A stretch of 64,000 nucleotides of DNA from an uncultured Euryhalocaulis sp. (GTDB taxonomy: Bacteria; Pseudomonadota; Alphaproteobacteria; Caulobacterales; Maricaulaceae), in NCBI GenBank assembly GCA_913055605.1, contig CAJXKJ010000011.1, forward strand, positions 1 to 64,000, in the 5' to 3' direction. Shown piece by piece: positions 40,120 to 47,861 of the stretch (position 1 is the stretch's first letter; every line of letters begins with the position of its first letter). The notes below the pieces were generated by a model. It worked only from the letters and a program-made list of their open reading frames with translations, was not told where the DNA came from and searched no databases. A program made the translations under genes and the position numbers.

Positions 40120-41072
40120 AGCGCGACGAACCGGGCGCCGTCCTGCGCGGTCAGGCAAAGCGGCGTGTGGCTGGCGGCCTCGAAGAACTCGCCGTCCATC
40201 GCGAAGCGGCCGTCGAACGCCAGCTGGGTCTCGTGCGCGCCGCGGCTGTAGAAGCGGTCGGCGGGCAGGTCGCGCACCTCCCCGCCATAGAGCAGGCGCG
40301 GCAGGCGCCAGAACATGCCGCGCGGCGGATGGCGCACCATGGTGATCATCACCGGACCGGAACTGGTGTTCCAGAACGGCAGGGCGTTCAGGATATGGGT
40401 GTGCAGGGTGGAGGCGAGCACGAAGGCGCTGCGCGTGAACGGCACGGCCTGCCCGTCCACCGTCGCCTCCACCGCGTAGCCTTCCGGCGGGAAGGCCTCG
40501 CGCGGGCGGCGCACCGTCCAGGAGATGATATTGCCGAGCGAGATCAGGTCGCTGGCCCAGACCGGCAGGCCGAGCGGGTCGATCTGGCTGCGCGAGACCT
40601 CGATGATCGGCACCGCGCCGGCGGCGACCAGCACCATGCCATAGCGCGTCTTGCCGTCGCTGGAGCCTTCCACGCGGATCAGGCGGCGCTCCACGACATG
40701 GTCGGCGATGCGGCCGGCCTTGGCGGTGTCCAGCAGGCGCTGGAAGGCCCGCTCGGGCGGGCCGCTGAGGCCGCAATCGGCGGCGATCGTGTTGGAACGG
40801 CCGCCGCGCAGCACCGCCAGCGGCGGCGGCGTCGCGAACGGCTGGTCGCGCCAGAGGCGGGTCAGGACGTTGCGCACCGTGCCGTCGCCGCCATTGACGG
40901 CGATCAGCTCCACCCCCTCGCGCGCGAAGCGGGCCAGCGTCTCGTCCAGACCGCTCATGTCGGTCTCCATCACCCGCAGCACGCCGTTGCGGTCGGCGAT
41001 CTCCGCAATGCGCTGCAGGCCGCGCGTGCGGTTGCTGCGGCTGAGCGGGTTGTTGATCAGGCCGATCTTCAT
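40116..41072 (-). CDS. Lipid kinase, probable bacterial ceramide kinase
   Basis: A 318-residue kinase of the diacylglycerol/sphingosine/ceramide kinase fold. NNPLSRSNR near the N-terminus and the ATP loop VNGGDGTVRNVL (GGDGT at 61-65) are clear, as is RGGRSNTIAADCG, which replaces the usual GTxND motif. Position next to ceramide synthase and SPT suggests phosphorylation of ceramide, as for CpgB in Caulobacter, rather than of diacylglycerol or lipid A. It is translationally coupled to the nucleotidyltransferase-like gene. Confidence 0.82.
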   Translation of the reverse strand: MKIGLINNPLSRSNRTRGLQRIAEIADRNGVLRVMETDMSGLDETLARFAREGVELIAVNGGDGTVRNVLTRLWRDQPFATPPPLAVLRGGRSNTIAADCGLSGPPERAFQRLLDTAKAGRIADHVVERRLIRVEGSSDGKTRYGMVLVAAGAVPIIEVSRSQIDPLGLPVWASDLISLGNIISWTVRRPREAFPPEGYAVEATVDGQAVPFTRSAFVLASTLHTHILNALPFWNTSSGPVMITMVRHPPRGMFWRLPRLLYGGEVRDLPADRFYSRGAHETQLAFDGRFAMDGEFFEAASHTPLCLTAQDGARFVAL

Positions 41073-41161
41073 GGGGGTGCGCTAAGCGATTCTCTGAAAG
41101 CGAAAGTTAAGGCCGGCGCCGGCGGCGCCGTCTATCGCGCGCGGGCCTGCGGCGGCGCAGG

Positions 41162-42298
41162 TCAGGCCAGGGCCTTCCGGTACAGGCGGTAGCGGCGATA
41201 GGGCTCGCCCACGCCGGTTTCGGCAATGCGCAGCATCCGGAGATTATCTTCAAGGATCCAGGACAGTTCGGCCTTCTGCATGCCCATCTTTTCGCCCTCC
41301 TGCGCCAGACGCTCGATCAGCGCATAGGCGAGGGCGCCGGCGAGGAAACTGTCCTGCAGCTCCTTGCGCACGCCCATCATCAGGACGCGGCAGGATTTCA
41401 GGCCGGCGACCTTCAGCCGCCACAGCAGGCGCATCGCGCCGAAGGGCAGCAGCCTGCCGTTCAGCCCGTCCAGCGCCTCATGCAGATCGGGCAAAGCGAC
41501 GATCATCGCCATGGGGCGGCCGTCCATCTCCGCGATCCAGGCGAGCTCGGGCCGCAGCAGGGGCTTCATCTGGGCGGCCATGTGGTCGACCTCCGCCTCG
41601 GTCATCGGGACGAAGCCCCAGTTTTCCGACCAGGCGTCGTTGAAGATGTCGACGACGACGCCGATCTCCTCCCGCATCCGCTTCATGTCGAACGGGCGCA
41701 GACGGACGCGCGGATTGGCGGCGGCCTTGACCGCCAGGCGCGCCGCCAGCGGCGGCATCGGGTCGTCCAGTTCGTAGAGATAGGCCAGGAGGTCCTTCGC
41801 CTTGGCGTAGCCGGCGGCCTCGATATGCGCGCCGTACCAGGGTTTGGCGTAATTCATCAGCATCATGGCGGGGCCGTCGAAGCCGTCCACCAGAAGCCCG
41901 TATTCGTCGTTGGCGGAGAAGCTGGCCGGGCCGATCGCCTCGCTCATTCCGCGCTCGCGCAGCCAGGCCTCCGCCGTGGCCAGCAGCGCGGCGAAGACCT
42001 GCGGATCGTCGGCGCCCTCGATAAAGCCGAAATGGCCCTGCGGCCCGTACCGCTCCACATGCATGCGGTCGATCTGGGCGCTGATCCGCCCGACGGCCTC
42101 GCCGTCCCGCCAGGCGGTCCAGAGCTGGACATCGGCGTGGGCGTGGAACGGGTTCTTGGGGGAGAAATGCTCCCGCCGCTCGATCAGCAGGGGGGCGATC
42201 CAGTTCGGATCGTCGCGGTAGATGCGGTAGGGGACGCGGAGGAAGGCTTCCAGATCGGCCCTGGAGCGGACCGCGCGAATTTCGGGACCGCCCTCCAC
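41162..42298 (-). CDS. bcerS: GNAT-like N-acyltransferase, probable bacterial ceramide synthase
   Basis: A 378-residue acyltransferase-fold protein from GTG 42298 with AGGG six bases before it. The N-terminus (FLRVPYRIYRDDPNWIAPL) and the GPASFSANDEYGLLVDGFD block are typical of the family to which Caulobacter bCerS belongs. It would transfer an acyl chain to sphinganine to form dihydroceramide. It is unrelated to eukaryotic multi-pass ceramide synthases and shows no clear membrane helix. Confidence 0.82.
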   Translation of the reverse strand: MEGGPEIRAVRSRADLEAFLRVPYRIYRDDPNWIAPLLIERREHFSPKNPFHAHADVQLWTAWRDGEAVGRISAQIDRMHVERYGPQGHFGFIEGADDPQVFAALLATAEAWLRERGMSEAIGPASFSANDEYGLLVDGFDGPAMMLMNYAKPWYGAHIEAAGYAKAKDLLAYLYELDDPMPPLAARLAVKAAANPRVRLRPFDMKRMREEIGVVVDIFNDAWSENWGFVPMTEAEVDHMAAQMKPLLRPELAWIAEMDGRPMAMIVALPDLHEALDGLNGRLLPFGAMRLLWRLKVAGLKSCRVLMMGVRKELQDSFLAGALAYALIERLAQEGEKMGMQKAELSWILEDNLRMLRIAETGVGEPYRRYRLYRKALA

Positions 42299-42314
42299 GG
42301 TTGCCCTGCGCGCC

Positions 42315-43064
42315 TTAAGAGGTCTTCGCGGGGCGCTCCGCCGCGGCGGGTTGCGGCGTCAGGCGTGCGACCCAGGGGTAGCGCGCCGCCATGGTCTCGT
42401 CATAGCCGAGATTGAACACCGTGGCGCTGCGCGGACGGCCGCGCATGGAGTCGCGATAGGTGCCGAACACGCGGTCCCAGCCGAAATCGATAATGCCGAA
42501 ATTGGCGTTTTCGTCGTGATAGTGGTGGGCCAGATGAAGCCGCTTGATGCGGGTGAGGAATTTGCTGCGCGGCGCGGTGTTCAGGTGCTGAACGCAGTGG
42601 AAGAACTCATACACGATGGTCATCACGACGCCGGAGGTGAACGCCCCGGCCGCGCCGCCGACCCCGGCCAGCAGATAGCCGACGGGCAGGACGATGATCC
42701 CGATCGTCGGCAGCGTGGTGTACAGCGCGCCGAACAGGACGCGCAGGTCGCGCGGGTCCTGGTGGTGATCGTAGTGAATGCGCTTCCACAGGCGCGCGGT
42801 GGCCGGGTGCTTGTAGAGCAGCGTGCCGTGCAGCACGAAGCGGTGCAGGACGTACCAGGCGAACGGATAGATCAGCGCGGCCAGCAGGATCGCCACGCCG
42901 GCGCGCAGCGGCTGGTCGATGGTCATCGCCGCGATCACGCCGGTCACCGCCGCGACCGCCGCATAGGCGAGGACGCTGGGATGGACGAGGAAGGCGCGGA
43001 TCAGGTCGCCAAAGCTCATCCGGTCCAGACGATTCGATTCGGTGTTCCAAGCGCCGGCTCTCAC
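42315..43064 (-). CDS. Fatty acid hydroxylase / sterol desaturase superfamily protein
   Basis: About 249 residues from GTG 43064 (GGGAG eight bases upstream) or 234 from ATG 43019. Four hydrophobic segments and the di-iron histidine boxes are visible: WYVLHRFVLHG, IHYDHHQDP, FFHCVQHLN and RLHLAHHYHDENANFG. Such enzymes hydroxylate lipids with O2. In this cluster the likely substrate is the sphingoid base or the N-acyl chain, giving a hydroxy-ceramide. Sixteen bases separate it from the ceramide synthase gene. Confidence 0.85.
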   Translation of the reverse strand: MRAGAWNTESNRLDRMSFGDLIRAFLVHPSVLAYAAVAAVTGVIAAMTIDQPLRAGVAILLAALIYPFAWYVLHRFVLHGTLLYKHPATARLWKRIHYDHHQDPRDLRVLFGALYTTLPTIGIIVLPVGYLLAGVGGAAGAFTSGVVMTIVYEFFHCVQHLNTAPRSKFLTRIKRLHLAHHYHDENANFGIIDFGWDRVFGTYRDSMRGRPRSATVFNLGYDETMAARYPWVARLTPQPAAAERPAKTS

Positions 43065-43192
43065 CAGCCTGTCTCCCTGTGTCGCGCCCGCGGGCGTTTC
43101 CCCCACCCTCGAAGGCGGCCTTTTAGTCGAAACGTCAAGCCACGTCACTGAAAACCAAGGGCGGTTGCTGTCGGAAAGCGTCCAGCGTGTCC

Positions 43193-44368
43193 TTAGGGTT
43201 CCATCCAGGAGCGGATCGTCCCGGCCCCCTCGGCCTGCACGATCCGCACCAATTGCACGGCGAACGCGAATCCGGTCCACACCGCCACGCCCGCAATCGC
43301 AAGATAGGGTGATTTTGCAAGTGCGAACAATGTCAGAATGACCAGATTCGTATTGCGGCCCGCGGCGATCAGCCGGAACCAGGAATCGAAGGCCCGCCAC
43401 GCATACAGGCCCAGATTGTGTCGGCGGTAGAACCACAACTCCTGAAGCTTGCACCCGAAATAGAGCCCGACGGACATCACGGCGATCCAGACCCAGGGGC
43501 CCGCCATCTGCCCCGTCGCGGCGAGCCCGGCCAGCCAGGCGGCGTACCAGATCGGCGGGGCCAGAATGTCCGTCCCCCGGTCCAGCGCGTCGCCGAGCGG
43601 ACTGGTGGCCACGGTGACGCGGGCGAGCTTGCCGTCCGCCGCGTCGGCCAGGGACGCGGCCCAGGCCACGACCAGACCGGCGGCGAACCCGCCGTTCAGG
43701 AACAGCAGCGCGGCCAGCAGCGACAGCAGCAGCACGCCAGCGGTCACCGCCATTGCGGGCACGCCCGCGCGCTGGGCCGTGCGGGCCAGATGGAAGGCGG
43801 GGTAGAGCCAGAGATATTTGGCGACGATGTCGGTCACGCCGAGATTGGCGGCGTTGTAGAGCGACCATTCCGCCCGGGGCGTGTTCTCCGCATCGACCAG
43901 ACGCGCGATCGGGCGGCCCGGACGGCGGCGCAGCGATTCGTCGAAGGCGCGGTCCAGATCGGTCGGGCGCAGGACGGGCAGAGGCAGGGATTGTTCGTCG
44001 CCGATCCAGCGTCCGCCCCGCAGGAAGGCTTCCAGCTCCGCCGCGCGGCCGGGCGGGGCGGCGGCGGCCACGGCGGCCGCGCCGTCCTCGTCCAGCACCA
44101 CGACCGACTCCAGCCGCAGCATCGCGGCGAACATGCGGGCGCCGATCACCGCGTCGCAGCGGACCAGCAGCACGGCCTCGTCGTCCTGCGCCTCGTCGAC
44201 GATGGTCGCGCCCAGCTGCCGGGCCATGCGGCGCAGGCGCTCCCCGCCCGACAGGCCCCAGACGGGGTTCTCTTCGGTTCCGACAAGGCGGATTCGCGGC
44301 GCTGCGCTCGCGGCGCCGGACGGTTGGACAAGTTCTGTGCTGTGGGTCAAAACGCGCAGCCTACGCAA
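43193..44368 (-). CDS. CDP-alcohol phosphatidyltransferase with degenerate nucleotidyltransferase-like N-terminus
   Basis: A 391-residue two-part protein. The C-terminal membrane domain (about 175-391, five or six helices) has a perfect CDP-alcohol phosphotransferase motif at D242-D267 (DAADGKLAR ... GDALDRGTD). The N-terminal 165 residues include WGLSGGERLRRMARQLG and LLVRCDAVIGARMFAAML, which recall sugar-phosphate nucleotidyltransferases but lack the Gly-rich GxGxR loop. It probably transfers a CDP-activated polar headgroup. The start is a TTG at 44368 in the longest frame, so the true start is uncertain. It heads the minus-strand half of the cluster. Confidence 0.78.
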   Translation of the reverse strand: MRRLRVLTHSTELVQPSGAASAAPRIRLVGTEENPVWGLSGGERLRRMARQLGATIVDEAQDDEAVLLVRCDAVIGARMFAAMLRLESVVVLDEDGAAAVAAAAPPGRAAELEAFLRGGRWIGDEQSLPLPVLRPTDLDRAFDESLRRRPGRPIARLVDAENTPRAEWSLYNAANLGVTDIVAKYLWLYPAFHLARTAQRAGVPAMAVTAGVLLLSLLAALLFLNGGFAAGLVVAWAASLADAADGKLARVTVATSPLGDALDRGTDILAPPIWYAAWLAGLAATGQMAGPWVWIAVMSVGLYFGCKLQELWFYRRHNLGLYAWRAFDSWFRLIAAGRNTNLVILTLFALAKSPYLAIAGVAVWTGFAFAVQLVRIVQAEGAGTIRSWMEP

Positions 44369-44403
44369 TGGCCCGCGCGTGGGCAGGCAAAGGTCAGGGT
44401 ATC

Positions 44404-45336
44404 ATGGCGGATGGCGACGTGAACCCGCAGGCATACGCGTTTGCGCACCTCACCGACCCGCATCTGCCGCTGCGCCCTGGCGACGCGCCGCCCTGGATGC
44501 TGCTGGGCAAGCGGATCACCGGATACCTGTCCTGGACCGGCAACCGCCGCCATATCCACCGGCCTGAGGTTCTGGACGCGCTGATCGAAGACATTCGCGC
44601 GCAGGCGCCGGACCATGTCGCGGTGACGGGCGACCTCGCCAATATCTCGGTCGCGGGGGAATTCGCGCGCGCCGGGGACTGGCTGTCGGCGCTGGGGCCG
44701 GCGGCGGAGGTCACCGCCGTGCCGGGCAATCACGACGCCTATGCCCGCATCGCGGGGGAAAAAGGACTGGACCGCTGGGCCGCCAATATGCGCGGCGACG
44801 GCGCGCCGGACGCCGCCGTGCGCTTTCCGTTCCTGCGCCGGCGCGGGCCGGTGGCCTTTATCGGCCTGTCCACGGCGCAGCCGACCGCGCCGCTGATGGC
44901 GCACGGCACGCTGGGCGAGGATCAGATCGCGGCGCTGGACCGCCTGCTGGCGGAGACTGCGGAAGAGGGGCTGTGCCGGGTCGTGATGCTGCACCATCCG
45001 CCGGCGGGGAAGGGCGCGGCGGACTGGCGCAAGGGGCTGAAGGACCGGGACGCCTTCGCGCGCGTGATCGCCGAACGGGGCGCCGAGCTGGTGCTGCACG
45101 GCCATATCCATCACTGGGTGCTGAGCTGGCTGGCGGGGCCGGGCGGGCCGGTTCCGGTGCTGTCCGCCGCCTCGGCGTCCGCCGCCGACGTGCGCGGCGC
45201 GGAGCCGGCGAACTGGAATCTGGTGCGGGTCGCGGGCGGGCCTGGCGCCTGGCGCATTTCGGCCGAGACGCGGCGCCTGACCGGGGACGGCGAATTCGCA
45301 GAGCTGCGCTGCACGGATCTGGCGCCGTCTGCTTGA
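44404..45336 (+). CDS. Metallophosphoesterase
   Basis: A 310-residue calcineurin-like phosphoesterase. All metal motifs are present: HLTDPHL, VTGDLAN, VPGNHD, MLHHPP and LHGHIHH. A site AGGG precedes ATG 44404. The fold is shared with CDP-DAG and UDP-sugar pyrophosphatases and with cyclic nucleotide phosphodiesterases. Its location between the ceramide headgroup genes and lptF suggests a lipid or nucleotide-sugar substrate, but that is inference. It starts 35 bases from the divergent CDP-alcohol transferase gene. Confidence 0.85.
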   Translation: MADGDVNPQAYAFAHLTDPHLPLRPGDAPPWMLLGKRITGYLSWTGNRRHIHRPEVLDALIEDIRAQAPDHVAVTGDLANISVAGEFARAGDWLSALGPAAEVTAVPGNHDAYARIAGEKGLDRWAANMRGDGAPDAAVRFPFLRRRGPVAFIGLSTAQPTAPLMAHGTLGEDQIAALDRLLAETAEEGLCRVVMLHHPPAGKGAADWRKGLKDRDAFARVIAERGAELVLHGHIHHWVLSWLAGPGGPVPVLSAASASAADVRGAEPANWNLVRVAGGPGAWRISAETRRLTGDGEFAELRCTDLAPSA

Positions 45337-45378
45337 GCGGGAATGCTTGCGCCATGTTAAGCTGGGCGCGGAGGAAAC

Positions 45379-46674
45379 ATGGACAGCCCGACCGCCGGAC
45401 GGACCTGGCGCTTTCCGCGCGCTGGTAAGGAGCGTGAGACGCGCCGCCGCTGGATCGCGGGCGCGGGCGGCGCCGTCGAGCGCTACCTCCTGCGCGAAAC
45501 GATCAAACCGATGAGTCTGGCGCTGCTGGTCACGCTGACCGCGCTGGTGCTGGAGCGGGTGCTGCGCCTGTTCGACATGATCGCCCGCGGCGGCGGTTCG
45601 TTCGACGCGGTGGCGCAGATGGCGGTCAATCTGGTGCCGCACTATCTGGGCATGGCCCTGCCGGCGGCCTTCTTCATCGCGCTGTTCATCGTCATCGCGT
45701 CCATGGACGACGGCGAGGAGCTGGACGCCCTGTACGCGGCAGGCTTTTCGCACTGGCGCCTGGTCCGGCCCTTCGTCGCCATGGGATGCGTCTTCGCGGT
45801 GCTGAGCATGGCGCTGTTCGGCTATCTGCAGCCCTATAGCCGCTACGCCTACCGGGAGGTGGCGCACATGGTGCGCAATGGTCCGTGGGACGCGCGGGTG
45901 GAGGCGGGCGTGGTGGTGGACGCGGGCGACGGCGTGGTCATCACCGCCGACGCGGTGGACGCGACGGGCCGCAACCTGACCGGCGTGCTGCTGCGCCGGC
46001 CGCGCGACGGCGGGGAGCAGGTGATCGACGCCGAGCGCGGCACGCTGCGCCTGTCGGCGGACGGGCGGCGGCTGATCCTGACCGTGTGGAACGGGGAGCT
46101 GCACCGCTTCGCCGATTCGGGCGCGAGCCAGATCGGCCAGTTCAACCAGCTGACCGTCGACCGGGGATTCTCCGCCACCATCCCGCCGTTCCGGCGGCGC
46201 GGCGGCGACGAGCGGGAGCTGACCCAGACCGAGCTGGCGGACGCGCTGGCAGGGCGGCTGACCACCGACGTTCCGCACGACCGGCTGGAGTCGGAGATGC
46301 ACAGCCGCATGGCGCGGGCGCTGGCCGTGCCGTTCCTGCCGCTGCTGGCGATGCCGATGGGGGTGGCGGCCAAGCGCCGGAAACGGGCGCTGGGCATCGC
46401 GGTCGGCGCGGCGATCCTGGTGATCTTCCAGAACCTGTTCCAGCTGGGCGAGAGCCTGGGCGATCTGGGGCTGGTGCCGCCGGTGATCGCGGTGTGGACG
46501 CCGTTCGCGGTGTTCGCCGGCTTCTGTATCTGGGCCTTCACCTATAGCAGCGCGCGGCCGGGCCGGAACGCCTTCACCGGCATGTTCCATACGCTGGAGG
46601 CGCTGATCCGCCTGATCAACCGCGCATTCCTGCGGACCCGTTCGCGCCTGCTGCGCCGGTCGGCCGAAGCATGA
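45379..46674 (+). CDS. lptF: LPS export permease LptF
   Basis: A 431-residue YjgP/YjgQ-family permease. Three membrane helices at the N-terminal side, a periplasmic beta-jellyroll domain (about 170-270) and three more helices (about 310-405) are visible. With LptG and LptB it extracts LPS from the inner membrane. GGAGG precedes ATG 45379. The stop overlaps lptG by 4 bases. The N-terminal 35 residues form a basic extension longer than usual. Confidence 0.92.
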   Translation: MDSPTAGRTWRFPRAGKERETRRRWIAGAGGAVERYLLRETIKPMSLALLVTLTALVLERVLRLFDMIARGGGSFDAVAQMAVNLVPHYLGMALPAAFFIALFIVIASMDDGEELDALYAAGFSHWRLVRPFVAMGCVFAVLSMALFGYLQPYSRYAYREVAHMVRNGPWDARVEAGVVVDAGDGVVITADAVDATGRNLTGVLLRRPRDGGEQVIDAERGTLRLSADGRRLILTVWNGELHRFADSGASQIGQFNQLTVDRGFSATIPPFRRRGGDERELTQTELADALAGRLTTDVPHDRLESEMHSRMARALAVPFLPLLAMPMGVAAKRRKRALGIAVGAAILVIFQNLFQLGESLGDLGLVPPVIAVWTPFAVFAGFCIWAFTYSSARPGRNAFTGMFHTLEALIRLINRAFLRTRSRLLRRSAEA

Positions 46675-47729
46675 TCCTGGCGACGTATCTCACGCGGCTG
46701 TTCGTCGTGCGCGTTCTGGGCGCGCTGTTCGGCTTCGCGGCGCTGGTGGAGATCCTGGACCTGTTCGACATGGCCGGGACGATCCTGGAGCGCGGGGAGG
46801 GGATTGCGGGGCTCGGCCGCTACGCCCTGCTGCGCCTGCCGGTGATCATGGTCGACGTGGTTCCGTTCGCGGTGCTGATCGGGGCGCTGTTCACCTTCAT
46901 GGCCGTGGCCTCCAAGAGCGAGGTGGTGGCGATGCGCGCGCTGGGCCTCGCGCCCCAGCGCATCATCATGTTCCTGGTCCCGGCGGCGCTGGCGGTCGGC
47001 GCGCTGCATGTGATCGCCAGCGACATGCTGGCGCCGCCGGCGGAGACGGCGCTGCGCGACTGGCTGCTGCGCAGCGCCAGCGCGGAAGCGCCGTCCGAAA
47101 CCGCCGAATACTGGATCCGGTCCGGGCCCGTCCTGGTCGGCTTCGCCTCCGCCGCGCCGAACGGATCGCAGCTGGATCACGTACTGATCTATGAGCGCGA
47201 CGCGGGAGGACAGCTGGCCCGCCGGATCGCCGCGGCCAGCGCCGTCTATGAAGGCCCGCTGTGGCTTTTGTCGGACGTGGCGGTGAACGAGACGACCGCC
47301 GACCGCCGGGTCAGCCATGACGCGATGGAGATCGATCTGCGCATGGCGCCGGACGACGTGCTGGAGCTGTCGCAGCCGCTGGAGCATCTGTCCTTCGCCC
47401 AGTTGTGGGAGGGCGCGACGGGCGGACCGACGGGGATGCGCAGCCAGGCGTTCTTCAGCACGCGGATGATGGCGATGTGGGCGCTGGTGGCGACGCCGGC
47501 GATCATGCTGGTCCTGGCCGGGCCGATCGCGTTCGGCTCCACCCGCAGCCGGACGATCGGCCTGCAGGCGGCGATCGCGCTGGGGCTGGGCCTGCTGTTC
47601 GTGCTGGTGGCGGGAATCCTGCGCACGGTGGGGGAATCGGGCGTGGTGACGCCGCTGCTGGCGGTCTGGGCCGCGCCGCTGGGCTTTGCGGCGCTGGCGG
47701 GCCTGCGCATGGGCCGGACCGGGCGATAG
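46671..47729 (+). CDS. lptG: LPS export permease LptG
   Basis: A 352-residue partner of LptF with the same 3+3 helix layout around a periplasmic domain (about 125-235). LATYLTRLFVVRVLGALFGFAALVEILDLFD and the C-terminal VLAGPIAFGSTRS match LptG. It is translationally coupled to lptF. The adjacent ceramide cluster raises the possibility that these permeases handle more than LPS. Confidence 0.92.
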   Translation: MILATYLTRLFVVRVLGALFGFAALVEILDLFDMAGTILERGEGIAGLGRYALLRLPVIMVDVVPFAVLIGALFTFMAVASKSEVVAMRALGLAPQRIIMFLVPAALAVGALHVIASDMLAPPAETALRDWLLRSASAEAPSETAEYWIRSGPVLVGFASAAPNGSQLDHVLIYERDAGGQLARRIAAASAVYEGPLWLLSDVAVNETTADRRVSHDAMEIDLRMAPDDVLELSQPLEHLSFAQLWEGATGGPTGMRSQAFFSTRMMAMWALVATPAIMLVLAGPIAFGSTRSRTIGLQAAIALGLGLLFVLVAGILRTVGESGVVTPLLAVWAAPLGFAALAGLRMGRTGR

Positions 47730-47861
47730 AGCCATGCGGCGGCGAGGCCGCAGGCCTGCGACCGTCAGGGATGGACCTTCCGGCCACGAAATGATTGAAA
47801 GCGGCGCGACAGCGGCGCTAGACCGCAATTCCCCCGAATCCCAAGGAAGGCAAGCAGAGCA

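Noticed and set aside
47749-47760. 12-base palindrome CGCAGGCCTGCG after lptG as a terminator
   Set aside because: No loop and no T-run; likely a chance palindrome in GC-rich DNA.
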